Positions 37,772 to 46,719 of a stretch of 64,000 nucleotides of DNA are shown in pieces. The number at the start of each line of letters is the position of its first letter. The stretch's first letter is position 1. The stretch is from Streptomyces sp. TLI_053 (lineage in GTDB: Bacteria; Actinomycetota; Actinomycetes; Streptomycetales; Streptomycetaceae). The notes beneath the pieces were generated by a model that saw nothing but the letters and a program-made list of their open reading frames with translations, was not told the origin of the DNA and did not search any database. Made by a program: the position numbers and the translations under genes. Where the stretch lies: positions 9,327,501 to 9,391,500 of the forward strand of contig NZ_LT629775.1 in assembly GCF_900105395.1 (NCBI RefSeq). Direction: 5' to 3'.

Positions 37772-37942
37772 GTGCTCGGTCTGATCCTGGTCCTGCTGCT
37801 AGTCCTCCTCCTCTTCGGGCTCGGCTTCGCCGTGAAGGTCCTGTGGTGGATCGGCGTGGTCGTGTTCGCCGTCTGGCTGCTCGGCTTCCTCGCCCGGGGT
37901 ACCACCTCCACCGGCAGCCGGGGCCGGTGGTACCGCTGGTAG
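37772..37942 (+). CDS. Small hydrophobic membrane protein
   Basis: A 56-residue protein of two hydrophobic helices ('GLILVLLLVLLLFGLGFAV' and 'LWWIGVVVFAVWLLGFLA') ending in the basic/aromatic tail 'GRGRWYRW'-like (SRGRWYRW). I recall it as a conserved 'hydrophobic protein' of streptomycetes, often near stress genes. GTG 37772 is preceded by GAGGAG 8 nt upstream, and a strong hairpin starts 18 nt after the stop. Function is unknown; membrane insertion is the only firm statement. Confidence 0.82.
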   Translation: MLGLILVLLLVLLLFGLGFAVKVLWWIGVVVFAVWLLGFLARGTTSTGSRGRWYRW

Positions 37943-37960
37943 CCGCCGCGCCCCGCGCCA

Positions 37961-37997
37961 CCGGTGCCCGTCGGCCGCAGTGGCCGACGGGCACCGG
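37961..37997 (+). terminator. 16-bp perfect hairpin after the small hydrophobic gene
   Basis: Arms 37961-37976 and 37982-37997 pair perfectly with a 5-nt loop, 18 nt after the stop codon. There is no T-tract. Confidence 0.8.
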
Positions 37998-38141
37998 CGC
38001 GTCCGGGCCCCGGACCCGCCGGACCCCCCGGACCCGCCGGACGCGCCGGACCCGCCGGGTTCGGTGGGGCCGCGGGCGACGGGGGGCACCGCTTTTCGGC
38101 CGCTTCCCGCCGGTGCTCGAACCCGTGCTCCGGGCAGGGGG

Positions 38142-39188
38142 TCAGGAGACCACGGCCGGTGCCAGTGCGGCCCGGGCGAGCAGGACGGGGTCGCCGGTGC
38201 CGTCGGCGGGGACGGTCCACAGGTCGGTGCCGTCGTCGCCGGGGAGGGCGTAGGCGAGGGTGCGGTCGTCCAGCCAGAGGGCCTGGTCGTCGAGGGTGCG
38301 CCGTTCGGCGGTCGGGGTCTCGGCCATGGTGGCGAGGTCGAGGACGTAGAGCTGCCAGGGGGCGTCCTCGGGGAGGCCGGGGACGCGCTTCTTGTAGGCG
38401 ATGCGGGTGCCGTCGGGCGAGAGGGAGGGGCACTCGACGTTGCCGTGCAGGGTGGTGAGGGTGTGCGAGACGGTGTCCCCGGCGGCCAGCCAGGTGCGGC
38501 CGCCGGTGGCGAGGGTGACGTGGAAGTGGCGGTCGTCGGTGAAGGTGACGCCCCAGAGGTTGGTGTCGGCGGCGCGGTGGGGGCGGCCGTCCAGGGTGAC
38601 CGCGTAGGTCTCCAGGTTCTCCTGGAGGGTCCAGGTGCGGGTGTCCAGGACGGAGGTGCGGGTGGAGAAGTCGGTGCCCGCGTAGGAGTCTCCGCCGACG
38701 AAGACCGTCCAGGCGATCAGGTGGCCGGACGGGGAGACCCGGGCCCGGGTCGGGATGCCGGCCAGGTCGTAGCGGCGCACCTCCTTCAGGTCGGCGTCGA
38801 GCACGACGGCCCGGTAGCTGTCGCCGAGCAGGCCGTGCTCCGCCCGGAGGCAGATGCCGGTGCCGGCGGCGGCGTGGAAGCGCAGGCAGGCGGGGGCGGC
38901 GACGGTCCGCGCGGCAGCGGGGTCGGCGGTGCGGACGAGGTCGGTGAGGGGGACGGTGGCGAGGTGGTCGCGCTGGTCGCCCCAGAGCATGGAGCGGAAG
39001 ACCAGGTGCGGCCCGCCGCTCTGCGGCCCGAGGGTGACGGCGCCGGCCCTGACGGGCGGGCCGTCCCGGCCCGCGCGGTGGGCGGCGTCCTGGGCCCGGT
39101 CGCCGGAGTGCAGCACGGTCAGGACCGCGGCCGCGAGCAGGACGGCGGCGGCGGTGAGCAGCACGAGCATTCGCTGGCGGAGTGTCAT
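38142..39188 (-). CDS. Membrane-anchored/exported TolB-like beta-propeller protein
   Basis: A 348-residue protein. An N-terminal hydrophobic segment ('MLVLLTAAAVLLAAAVLTVL') acts as signal or anchor. It is followed by PD40/WD40-like propeller blades, e.g. 'SPSGHLIAWTVFV', 'SLSPDGTRIAYKKRVP', 'DLWTVPADGTGDPVLLA'. Propellers of this kind bind proteins or ligands outside the membrane; no enzyme motif is seen. The ATG overlaps the end of the upstream MFS gene (ATGA), so the two are co-translated. Confidence 0.85.
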   Translation of the reverse strand: MTLRQRMLVLLTAAAVLLAAAVLTVLHSGDRAQDAAHRAGRDGPPVRAGAVTLGPQSGGPHLVFRSMLWGDQRDHLATVPLTDLVRTADPAAARTVAAPACLRFHAAAGTGICLRAEHGLLGDSYRAVVLDADLKEVRRYDLAGIPTRARVSPSGHLIAWTVFVGGDSYAGTDFSTRTSVLDTRTWTLQENLETYAVTLDGRPHRAADTNLWGVTFTDDRHFHVTLATGGRTWLAAGDTVSHTLTTLHGNVECPSLSPDGTRIAYKKRVPGLPEDAPWQLYVLDLATMAETPTAERRTLDDQALWLDDRTLAYALPGDDGTDLWTVPADGTGDPVLLARAALAPAVVS

Positions 39189-40510
39189 GAGAATTCTGCC
39201 TCGCGGTGGTCGGGGGACGGACGGCCGGGTACCGGGCGCAGCAGGGTGACGGCCGCCGCGACGGCGGTGGTGAGGGCGGCGGTCATGACGGCGAGGGCGG
39301 CGGTGTCGCCCCAGCGGCTCCAGAGCGCGCCGACGGCGAAGGAGCAGGCGAAGCGTCCGACGGCCTGGCCGGTGCCGACCAGGGCCAGTCCGGCGCCCTG
39401 CCGGTGCTCGGGGACGGAGCCTGCGGCGACGGCGGCCAGCACACCGTCGGTCGCGGCGTAGAAGACCCCGTGCAGCAGCAGGACCGCACCGGCCGCCGCC
39501 GTCGCGGTGACCGCCGTCGCCGACACGTCGGTGCCGGGCCGGGCGAGCAGGAGTCCGTAGGCCGCCAGCAGGGCGGCGTGCCCGAGCAGGAACATCCGTC
39601 GGCGCCCGATCCGGTCGGCGAGCACGCCGAACGGGACGGCCAGCGTCAGATAGACGGCGGCCGTGCCCAGCGGCAGCAGCGGGAACCAGGCGAGCGGCAG
39701 TTCGAGCCGCCGCTGGAGCAGCAGGTAGAGGAAGGAGTCGCTGACGGTGGCGAGTCCGAGCAGGGCCGCGCAGGCGGTGGTCCGGCGCAGGGCCGGCAGC
39801 CGCAGCAGTCCGCGTGCCCGCGGTCGGGCCGCCGGCGCCGCGGCCGGGCGCAGCCCGCGGCCGGGGACGAGCAGGACCAGGACCAGCACGCCGAGCGCCG
39901 CGACGTAGGAGCTGACGGTGAAGACGGCGTGGTAGCCGCCGGGGGCGCCGCGCAGGACGAGGAAGGCGAGCAGGGGTCCGGCGAGCGCTCCCGCGGTGTC
40001 CATCGCGCGGTGCACGCCGAAGGCGCGGCCGCGCCGTTCGGGCGGGGTGGCGAGGGAGATCATGGCGTCCCGGGGTGCGGTCCGCAGGCCCTTGCCGACC
40101 CGGTCGACCGCCAGCACCAGGCCGATCAGCGGGGCGGTGCGCACCAGCAGGAGGGCCGGGCGGCAGAGCGCGGAGAGACCGTAGCCGAGGGTGGCGACGG
40201 TCTTGTGCCGTCCGCCGGCCCGGTCGCCGAGGAGGCCGCCGAGCAGCCGCAGGGTGGCGGAGGCGCCGTTGAACACGCCGTCCAGCACGCCGAATCCGAG
40301 CGGGGAGACGCCGAGCGCGGTGACCAGGTAGAGCGGGAGGACGGCGGTGACCATCTCGGAGGAGACGTCGGTGATCAGGCTGACCGTGCCGAGGGCCAGC
40401 ACGGTGGGGGCGATCCGGGTGACGGTGGTCCGCGCGGGCCGCCCCGGCGCGAGGGCCGGGGCGGCGTCGGCGGACGGGCGCGCGTGGCGGCGGCTGTCCG
40501 CGAGGTACAC
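39185..40510 (-). CDS. MFS transporter
   Basis: A 441-residue major facilitator with about 12 membrane helices. The loop 2-3 motif reads 'GGLLGDRAGGRHKTVA' and the second-half equivalent 'GVLADRIGRRRMFLL'. 'DRVGKGLRTAPRDAMI' marks a subgroup seen in actinomycete exporters. GTG 40510 lies one nucleotide after the stop of the phosphoesterase gene (TGA C GTG), so the genes are coupled; the longer in-frame extension is antisense noise. It likely exports or imports a small molecule linked to the upstream phosphoesterase. Substrate unknown. Confidence 0.9.
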   Translation of the reverse strand: MYLADSRRHARPSADAAPALAPGRPARTTVTRIAPTVLALGTVSLITDVSSEMVTAVLPLYLVTALGVSPLGFGVLDGVFNGASATLRLLGGLLGDRAGGRHKTVATLGYGLSALCRPALLLVRTAPLIGLVLAVDRVGKGLRTAPRDAMISLATPPERRGRAFGVHRAMDTAGALAGPLLAFLVLRGAPGGYHAVFTVSSYVAALGVLVLVLLVPGRGLRPAAAPAARPRARGLLRLPALRRTTACAALLGLATVSDSFLYLLLQRRLELPLAWFPLLPLGTAAVYLTLAVPFGVLADRIGRRRMFLLGHAALLAAYGLLLARPGTDVSATAVTATAAAGAVLLLHGVFYAATDGVLAAVAAGSVPEHRQGAGLALVGTGQAVGRFACSFAVGALWSRWGDTAALAVMTAALTTAVAAAVTLLRPVPGRPSPDHREAEFS

Positions 40511-40511
40511 G

Positions 40512-41393
40512 TCAGTTCCAGATGCCGGTGATGTCGCCGACCTCGGCGGCCTTGCCGGCGTGGGCGGTGAGCCCGGCGAGGTCCTCCAGGGTGCGGAGGA
40601 GGTGGTAGTGGTTGTACTTGGTGGTGGGCGCGCTCCCGGCCTTGACGGGCTGCCCGTAGAGCACGGTGGGGATCTGGTTGCCGCTGTTGCGGTCGTCCTC
40701 GTCGTAGGTGACCACGAGCAGGCTGTTGTGGGTCCTGGCCCAGTCGGCGTACGCGGCGAGGTTGTTCTTGATCCAGCCGTCACCGGTGCCCACGCTGCAG
40801 TCGTGCATGTCGTTGCAGAGGTTGGGGACGACGAAGGAGACGGTGGGCAGTGCGGTGAAGTCGGTGGGGAACTGGGCGAAAGTGTGGCCCGACTTCGCCG
40901 GCACGTTCTTGAAGGCGAACCAGGGGTTGTGCTTCTGGGCGTACTTGCCGCTCTTGCAGGTGGTGGAGCCCTCGCTGGGGAGGGACTCGTTGTAGCTGCC
41001 CCAGGTCCGGCCGGCCGCGATCAGCTCCGAGCCCAGGTTGGCGGCGGACATCGATCCGACCGAGTAGCAGCCGTCGCCGGTGATGCCCTGGGTGCCGCCG
41101 GAGAAGAGGGCGAAGTAGTTGGGCTGGCTGGGGTGGGTGATGCCGTACGAGGCCTTCAGTACGGCGCCGCCCTTGGCGAGGGAGTTGATGTAGGGGGCGC
41201 TGCTGCTGTCGATGATCTGCTTGAAGGCGTGGTTCTCCATCACGACGACCACGACGTGGTCCGGGCGCGGGAAGGCGGGCGCGGCCGAGGCGCGGCCGGA
41301 GCCGGTGGTGGCGAGGGCGGTGGCGAGGGTGGCCGTCAGGGCCGCGGAGAGCGCGAGGGTCTTCCTCGCGCCGAGGGGGGTTCCGCCGGACAT
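40512..41393 (-). CDS. Secreted phosphoesterase/acid phosphatase family protein
   Basis: A 293-residue exported protein of the phosphoesterase (AcpA/phospholipase C-like) superfamily. After the signal peptide ('LALSAALTATLATALATT') comes 'DHVVVVVMENHAFKQII' with the metal/nucleophile region, 'THPSQPNYFALFSG', 'NDMHDCSVGTGDGWIK' and 'LLVVTYDEDDRNSGNQIP', the paired metal-binding Asp stretch, ending in 'YNHYHLLRTLEDLAGL'. These motifs are diagnostic of the family, which cleaves phosphate esters extracytoplasmically. ATG 41393 has AGGAG 6 nt upstream. First gene of a three-gene operon with the MFS and propeller genes. Confidence 0.92.
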   Translation of the reverse strand: MSGGTPLGARKTLALSAALTATLATALATTGSGRASAAPAFPRPDHVVVVVMENHAFKQIIDSSSAPYINSLAKGGAVLKASYGITHPSQPNYFALFSGGTQGITGDGCYSVGSMSAANLGSELIAAGRTWGSYNESLPSEGSTTCKSGKYAQKHNPWFAFKNVPAKSGHTFAQFPTDFTALPTVSFVVPNLCNDMHDCSVGTGDGWIKNNLAAYADWARTHNSLLVVTYDEDDRNSGNQIPTVLYGQPVKAGSAPTTKYNHYHLLRTLEDLAGLTAHAGKAAEVGDITGIWN

Positions 41394-41404
41394 GCTGATC
41401 TCCT

Positions 41405-41458
41405 GGGTGAGGGTGAGGGTGAGGGTGAGGGGGTGAGGCTGGGGGTGGGGGTGGGGGC
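41405..41458. repeat. GGGTGA hexamer repeats / G-quadruplex-prone tract
   Basis: Four GGGTGA units (41405-41428) run into further G-rich repeats up to 41458. The plus strand matches the G3N3 x4 quadruplex rule. It lies in the 5' leader of the phosphoesterase transcript, with the G-rich strand as template. Confidence 0.75.
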
Positions 41459-41535
41459 GCCGTACGGCCGCGCGGGTGGGGCCGGACTGCCGCACGGTCG
41501 TGTCGGCGGCGCACGCTGGCGGCGGGGCTCGACCG

Positions 41536-42744
41536 TCACGGGGTCGGGTTGTCGCCCAGCGGGCGGACGTACAGCAGACGGTTGGGCGTGTTGCTGCCGG
41601 CCTTGCCGATCCTGTCGGCGGTGGCGGCCCGGACCAGTGCCTCCTGCACCTGCGCGGGGGTGGCCCCCGGGTGCGCGGAGAGGTAGAGCGCGGCGGCGCC
41701 CGTGACGTGCGGTGCGGCCATCGAGGTGCCGGTCAGCGTGTGGGTGGCCGTGTCACCGGTGTGCCAGGCCGAGACGATGCCGGTCCCGGGGGCGAACAGA
41801 TCGGTGCAGGGGCCCCAGTCGGAGTCCGAGCGGCGTTGGTCGTCGGAGGTGGAGTTGTTCACCACCACTGCCTCCGCGATGTCGCCGGGCGAGTTCTTGC
41901 AGGCGTCCGTGTTGCCGTTGCCCGAGGAGACCACCCAGGTGACGCCGGAGGCTATCGAGGCGCGGATCGCCTTGTCCTCGGCGGAGCTGACCCCGCCGTT
42001 GATGCTCATGTTGACCACGGCCGGCTTGACGGCGTTCCTGGTGATCCAGTCGGCGGCGGAGATGATCGAGGAGGTGGGTATGGAGTCGTTGCACGGGGTG
42101 ACCCGGACGGAGACCAGCCGCACACCCTTGGCGACGCCGGTGTCCTTGCCGCCGACCGTTCCCGCGACGTGGGTGCCGTGGCCGAGGCAGTCCGCGCCGT
42201 TGCGGCCGTCACCGACCAGGTCCACGCCGATCCGCGCCCGGCCGCCGAACTGGGTGTGCGTGGTGCGCAGTCCGCTGTCGACCAGGTAGACGGTGACGTC
42301 GGTGCCGTTGTTGGGTGCGGTGTAGGTACCGTCCAGCGGAAGGGTTCGCTGGTCGACCCGGTCGAGACCCCAACTCGCCGTGGACGAGAGGGTGTTCGTC
42401 GCTCCGACGGAGGTGTGGTGGATCCCGTCCTGTTCGACCGAGGCGACGACCGGGTCCGCCGCGACCCGTTGGGCCTGAGTGGCCGTGAGCTCGGCGGCGT
42501 ACCCGCGCAGCGCGGTGTCGAAGACGGCGTGGACGGTGCCGCCGTGGACGTGCGTCAGGCGGTCCGCGACGGCGGCGGGGGCGGCCGGGCCGTCGCGCAG
42601 CACCACCACGTAGCGTCCGGCCAACGGCTCCTGCGCAGAGCGGACTCGGGGTACGGACGACGGGGCGGCGGCGACCGTCGCGGCGAGGGCGGCGGTGGCC
42701 GCGGTGAGGACGAGGGCGCGGCGGACTGCGCGGTGCTCGGGCAC
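41536..42744 (-). CDS. Secreted S8 subtilisin-like serine protease
   Basis: A 402-residue protease precursor. A signal peptide ('ALVLTAATAALAATVAAA') is followed by an I9-type prodomain ('GRYVVVLRDGPAAPAAVAD'), then the catalytic domain with Asp in 'VYLVDSGLRTTH', His in 'LGHGTHVAGT' and Ser in 'LTGTSMAAPHVTG'. Oxyanion Asn is in 'VSSGNGNTD'. This is the proteinase K-like group with extra cysteines. GTG 42744 has AGGAG 6 nt upstream; upstream in-frame sequence is the 24-bp repeat and is not coding. The LuxR-type regulator gene ends 167 bp upstream on the same strand. Confidence 0.95.
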   Translation of the reverse strand: MPEHRAVRRALVLTAATAALAATVAAAPSSVPRVRSAQEPLAGRYVVVLRDGPAAPAAVADRLTHVHGGTVHAVFDTALRGYAAELTATQAQRVAADPVVASVEQDGIHHTSVGATNTLSSTASWGLDRVDQRTLPLDGTYTAPNNGTDVTVYLVDSGLRTTHTQFGGRARIGVDLVGDGRNGADCLGHGTHVAGTVGGKDTGVAKGVRLVSVRVTPCNDSIPTSSIISAADWITRNAVKPAVVNMSINGGVSSAEDKAIRASIASGVTWVVSSGNGNTDACKNSPGDIAEAVVVNNSTSDDQRRSDSDWGPCTDLFAPGTGIVSAWHTGDTATHTLTGTSMAAPHVTGAAALYLSAHPGATPAQVQEALVRAATADRIGKAGSNTPNRLLYVRPLGDNPTP

Positions 42745-42852
42745 GTGGGGCTCCTGGTGGGTGCGTCGGGGGCCACCAGGAGTACCGTCCGGGAGCGGGC
42801 CGTGGGCGCCACCCGCCGCCACTGGCGCAGCCTCGCCACCGCAGCTGTCCGC

Positions 42853-42924
42853 GATCGGCCGGTCGATCCACCCGTTGATCGGCCGGTGGATCCGTCCGTC
42901 GACCGGCCGTTCAGATCCATCCGT
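42853..42924. repeat. Three 24-bp tandem repeats overlapping a stop codon
   Basis: Units at 42853-42876, 42877-42900 and 42901-42924 share the pattern GATCGGCCGGTNGATCC. The third contains the last codons (Asn-Gly-Trp-Ile) and stop of the LuxR-type gene; the other two repeat that end sequence, as if the gene's 3' terminus had been duplicated. Confidence 0.85.
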
Positions 42925-43918
42925 TGCGTGCCGCGTGCAACGCCATCTGGAAGCGGGTGACCGACCCCGCACGGGAGTTGAGCTGCTCCAACTGGCGCGA
43001 GAGGGTGCGGCGGCTGATGCCGAGCAGTTCGGCGATGGTCTCGTCGGTGACCCCGGTGGCCAGCAGTTCGACGATCCGCCGCTGGACCGTGCTGAGCGCC
43101 GGGGGCACCCGGTCCCCCAGGTGCATCGGCAGAGCGGCCCGCCAGGAGGTCTCGAACAGGCCGGTCAGCGCGGAGAGCAGGCTGGAGGGGTGCACCAGCA
43201 GCAGCGAGTCGTTCGCCTCGGCCTCGACGAAGGACATCGAGACGATCGCCAGCCGCCGGTCGAACACGGTCAGCTTGACCGGCACGGTGGGCAGGATCCG
43301 GGCCTGCTCGCCCGCCGCGATGGAGGGCTGGATGTTCACGGCGTAGTAGGCGGCGTGCTGGACGGCGGATCTGGCGTAGACGACCCGGTACTCCACCCCC
43401 CTGCGGAGGTTCTCGATCTCGATCGGATTGGCGGCGCCGTGGGTGTGGTACGGCGGTGAGTCGAAGCGCAGCACCTCCCGCTCGGCCGCCGCCTCGATGG
43501 TCTCGATCGCCTCGACGATGGAGTCCCCGGTGACCACCTCCACCAGGTCGTCCGTGCGCTGCGTACCGGCCGAACGCCGCCACCCGCGGTAGGCGTTGAC
43601 CGCCGCCTGCTGCGCCGCACGGACCTCGGCGGCCCGGCTGTGCGCCAGGTACTCCAGGGCCACGGTGGGTTCCACCGGTACGTGCCGCCGCCGGTCGGTG
43701 GTGGCGACGGTGACCAGTCCCAGCCGCCGCAGCCGCGCCAGCTCGGGCCCGAGCTCCTCCGGCCCGGTTCCTTCCACCCCGGTCTCCTCGGCCCCGGTTG
43801 CCTCCGCCTCCCCGCGGCGGCCCCCGGGACCGGAGGCCAGCAGCGCCTCGTACAGCTCCGCCTCACGGCGTGTCAGGCCGAGCCGGCACAGGTGCGCCGG
43901 CAGATCCTCGTCCTCCAT
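42911..43918 (-). CDS. LuxR-type HTH regulator with TrmB-like N-terminus
   Basis: A 335-residue transcription factor. The N-terminal 'LTRREAELYEALLASGPG' is a TrmB-like helix start. The middle (about 105-240) is a sensor-like domain with 'EVVTGDSIVEAIETIEAA' and 'FDRRLAIVSMSFVEAE'. The C-terminal LuxR HTH is 'LATGVTDETIAELLGISRRT'. This layout is frequent in actinomycetes, often without a known ligand. ATG 43918 follows GGAGGA. The protease gene downstream on the same strand is a candidate target or operon partner. Confidence 0.88.
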   Translation of the reverse strand: MEDEDLPAHLCRLGLTRREAELYEALLASGPGGRRGEAEATGAEETGVEGTGPEELGPELARLRRLGLVTVATTDRRRHVPVEPTVALEYLAHSRAAEVRAAQQAAVNAYRGWRRSAGTQRTDDLVEVVTGDSIVEAIETIEAAAEREVLRFDSPPYHTHGAANPIEIENLRRGVEYRVVYARSAVQHAAYYAVNIQPSIAAGEQARILPTVPVKLTVFDRRLAIVSMSFVEAEANDSLLLVHPSSLLSALTGLFETSWRAALPMHLGDRVPPALSTVQRRIVELLATGVTDETIAELLGISRRTLSRQLEQLNSRAGSVTRFQMALHAARNGWI

Positions 43919-44155
43919 GCGTGTTCCTCCCGTGACGGGCGGCCCGGGCACCTACCGCCACCGGCCGCGTCCCGGGATGGTGGCACGACCCGGGGGCGCC
44001 TTCCAGGCGGGCGGTGTGGCGGATGCCCGCCGACGCCGTTGGCGAGTGATCGCCACCACGTCCGGCCGGTCGGCGGTAGACCAGGGGCGGCGGCCGTCCG
44101 CCCCCGCCTTCCGCCCCGCTCTGCCCGTCCACCCGCCTGCCCTGTTGGAGCCCCC

Positions 44156-45508
44156 TTGATCAGCGTGTTCGACCTCTTCCGCGTCGGCATCGGACCGTCC
44201 AGCTCACACACCGTCGGCCCGATGCGCGCCGCCCGGCACTTCGTCCAGGAACTCGACCGGAAGGACCTGCTGGTGCGGCTGGCGGCCGTCCGGACCGAAC
44301 TCTTCGGCTCGCTCGCCGCCACCTGCACCGGCCACGGCACAGACCGGGCCGTCCTGCTCGGCCTGGCCGGGGAGGAACCCGCGACGGTGGACATCACCAC
44401 CGCCGAGGAGCGCTTCCGCCGGATGGAGGCCGAGGGCCGGGTCCGGCTGCCGGGCGGCCCGACCGTCCGCCACAGCCTGGTCCTGCACCCGGAGCGTTCA
44501 CTGCCCGCCCACCCCAACGCCCTGACCTTCACCGCACTCGGCCGCCGCGGTGCCGTCCTGGCCGAGCGCACCGCCTACTCGGTCGGCGGCGGCTTCCTGC
44601 TCGGCGAGGCGGGGGAGGACCCCGCCGGCGGCACCGGCCCGGCCGACGCCCCGGCACCCTTCTCCGACGCCGAGGAGCTGCTCCGCCTCGCCGGGGACGG
44701 CCGGATCAGCGACGTCGTGCTGGCCAACGAGACCGCCCGTCGCCCCGAGGCCGAGGTCCGTGCCCACCTGCTCCAGGTCTGGGCGGTCATGCGCGGCTGT
44801 GTCGAACGCGGCCACCGCACCGGGGGCACCCTGCCCGGCGGCCTCGACGTCCCCCGTCGTGCCCCGGCCCTGCACCGGCGTCTGGTCCGCGCCGACGGCC
44901 GCCCCGCCGACCCGCTGCGCGCGCTGGACCTGGTCGCGCTCGACGCCCTGGCCGTCAACGAGGAGAACGCCGCCGGTGGCCGCGTGGTCACCGCCCCCAC
45001 CAACGGCGCCGCCGGCATCGTTCCCGCCGTCCTGCACCACTACCACCGGTCCACCCCCGGCGCCGACGAGGAGGGCACCGTCCGCTTCCTGCTCACCGCC
45101 GCCGCCATCGGCAGCCTGGTCAAGCGCAACGCCTCCATCTCCGGCGCGGAGGTGGGCTGCCAGGGCGAGGTCGGCACCGCGGCCGCCATGGCCGCCGCCG
45201 GCCTCACCGAGGTCCTGGGCGGCACCCCCGGCCAGGTCGAGAACGCCGCCGAGATCGCCCTGGAACACCACCTCGGCCTCACCTGCGACCCGGTGGCCGG
45301 CCTGGTCCAGATCCCCTGCATCGAGCGCAACGCCATCGGCAGCGTCAAGGCCGTCACCGCCTCCCGCCTGGCCCTCAACGGCGACGGTCGGCACCTCGTC
45401 CCGCTCGACGCGGTCATCCGCACCCTGCGCGACACCGGCGCCGACATGAAGTCCACGTACAAGGAGACCTCGCGCGGCGGCCTCGCCCTCCACGTACCGC
45501 GCTGCTGA
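44156..45508 (+). CDS. sdaA: L-serine ammonia-lyase (L-serine dehydratase)
   Basis: A 450-residue single-chain iron-sulfur L-serine dehydratase that converts serine to pyruvate and ammonia. The beta domain has 'DLFRVGIGPSSSHTVGPMRA'; the alpha domain has 'VTAPTNGAAGIVPAVL' and cluster cysteines in 'GAEVGCQGEVG', 'LTCDPVAGLV' and 'IPCIERNAIGSVKA'. Length matches the family. The start is TTG 44156 with GGAG 5 nt upstream, and homology begins exactly there. It is divergent from the LuxR-type gene. This is a core metabolic gene. Confidence 0.96.
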   Translation: MISVFDLFRVGIGPSSSHTVGPMRAARHFVQELDRKDLLVRLAAVRTELFGSLAATCTGHGTDRAVLLGLAGEEPATVDITTAEERFRRMEAEGRVRLPGGPTVRHSLVLHPERSLPAHPNALTFTALGRRGAVLAERTAYSVGGGFLLGEAGEDPAGGTGPADAPAPFSDAEELLRLAGDGRISDVVLANETARRPEAEVRAHLLQVWAVMRGCVERGHRTGGTLPGGLDVPRRAPALHRRLVRADGRPADPLRALDLVALDALAVNEENAAGGRVVTAPTNGAAGIVPAVLHHYHRSTPGADEEGTVRFLLTAAAIGSLVKRNASISGAEVGCQGEVGTAAAMAAAGLTEVLGGTPGQVENAAEIALEHHLGLTCDPVAGLVQIPCIERNAIGSVKAVTASRLALNGDGRHLVPLDAVIRTLRDTGADMKSTYKETSRGGLALHVPRC

Positions 45509-45556
45509 CGACCCATCAACCTTTCGCTCTGTGGGAGGGGCTCGTAGAGCTCCCGC

Positions 45557-46525
45557 TCACGTCGCGCCGCGGCTCTCCGTCCGGGCCCCTCGCACCACCG
45601 TCATCGTCAGCCCCACCGTCACCAGCGCCTCGGCCCAGTAGAACGCCGCGTAGTCCAGCAGCGAGCCGATCGGCGGGCTGCCGGGCGCGGCGTTGCGCAT
45701 CCCGATCAGGGCGAACAGGGTGGCCGCCATCCAGCCCAGGGCGGGCCACACCAGACCGCGCCGCTGCCGGGTGATCAGCCATGCCGCTGCGAGTACGGAC
45801 AGGCCCAGCGCCCACATCGCCGCCATCATGAACCAGGCCAGGATGAACGTGCTGCGCGACCGGCTCACCCGCTCGGTCACCGCGACGGCGCCCCGGTCCT
45901 CCTCCTGATCGCTCTGTCGCACGGTGAAGAACGGGTCGGTTCCTCGCAGCGCGAGCACCACGGGCACGTCCCGGCCGCCGGCGCTGGCCTGGAAGCCGAT
46001 CAGGGCGTGGTAGCGGTCGAACGGGTAGTCCGAGATCCGTCCGTCGGTGAGGGCGAAGGACACCGTGGTGGTCCCGATCCGCCGGCCCTCCGGGTAGCGG
46101 AGCACGGCCTGCTCCAGCGAGGTCGTCTCCAGCACCAGCTCCTGGGTCGGGGCCAGCGGGTCGTCGGCCACCGCGAGCGCGCCCTGCGGTTCGACCAGGA
46201 TCTTGGCCGTCAACGCCTCCCCGGCCGCGTCCACCCGCTGCAGGGTGACACCCACCAGCAGGTAGTCGGCGGCCCCGGCCGAACCCACCACCTGCACGTG
46301 CTCGCGGCTGGACCGTTCGTTCCAGTAGAGCACCAGGCCCGCTGCGCACAGCGCCGCGATCACGCTCAGCACGACCACCGGCCGCCAGAGCGGCACCCGG
46401 CCCCACACCGGTGAGGGAGCGGGGGCGGGCGGCGCACCGGCGGATCCGGGTCCGCGCCGGATCCGCACCCGCTGCCGGACCCGCTGTCGCATCCGGATCG
46501 CGGACCGCTCGGACGGAGGAGGCAT
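45557..46525 (-). CDS. DUF4436 membrane protein
   Basis: A roughly 322-residue membrane protein. A basic N-terminus (RQRVRQRVRIRR) is followed by one helix ('VVVLSVIAALCAAGLVLYW'), a 170-residue exterior domain ('DYPFDRYHALIGFQA', typical of DUF4436), and three to four C-terminal helices ('FILAWFMMAAMWALGLSVL'). No function is known for the family. The start is uncertain: ATG 46525, ATG 46492 and GTG 46603 are in frame and none has a strong ribosome site. It is convergent with the serine dehydratase gene. Confidence 0.82.
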   Translation of the reverse strand: MPPPSERSAIRMRQRVRQRVRIRRGPGSAGAPPAPAPSPVWGRVPLWRPVVVLSVIAALCAAGLVLYWNERSSREHVQVVGSAGAADYLLVGVTLQRVDAAGEALTAKILVEPQGALAVADDPLAPTQELVLETTSLEQAVLRYPEGRRIGTTTVSFALTDGRISDYPFDRYHALIGFQASAGGRDVPVVLALRGTDPFFTVRQSDQEEDRGAVAVTERVSRSRSTFILAWFMMAAMWALGLSVLAAAWLITRQRRGLVWPALGWMAATLFALIGMRNAAPGSPPIGSLLDYAAFYWAEALVTVGLTMTVVRGARTESRGAT

Positions 46526-46719
46526 ACGGATCGGTCTCGCCTTCGGAGGGAACAACGCCGTCCCGCCCACTGTCCCCGCCGGCGCCTCGAACCGACGGTG
46601 CACCTCGCCCCGGCCGGAGCCCTTTCACCCAGGCGGATCCGTCCGCGACTCCGGCGACCCGGGTCGGGACGTTGGGCCCGCCGAGAGGCAGAGGCGCTCC
46701 CTGGGGACCTTCGCGTCCG

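Noticed and set aside
37772..37942. Lantibiotic-like or toxin peptide
   Set aside because: Two long hydrophobic helices with a conserved basic/aromatic tail fit a housekeeping membrane peptide; there are no leader, core or maturation genes.
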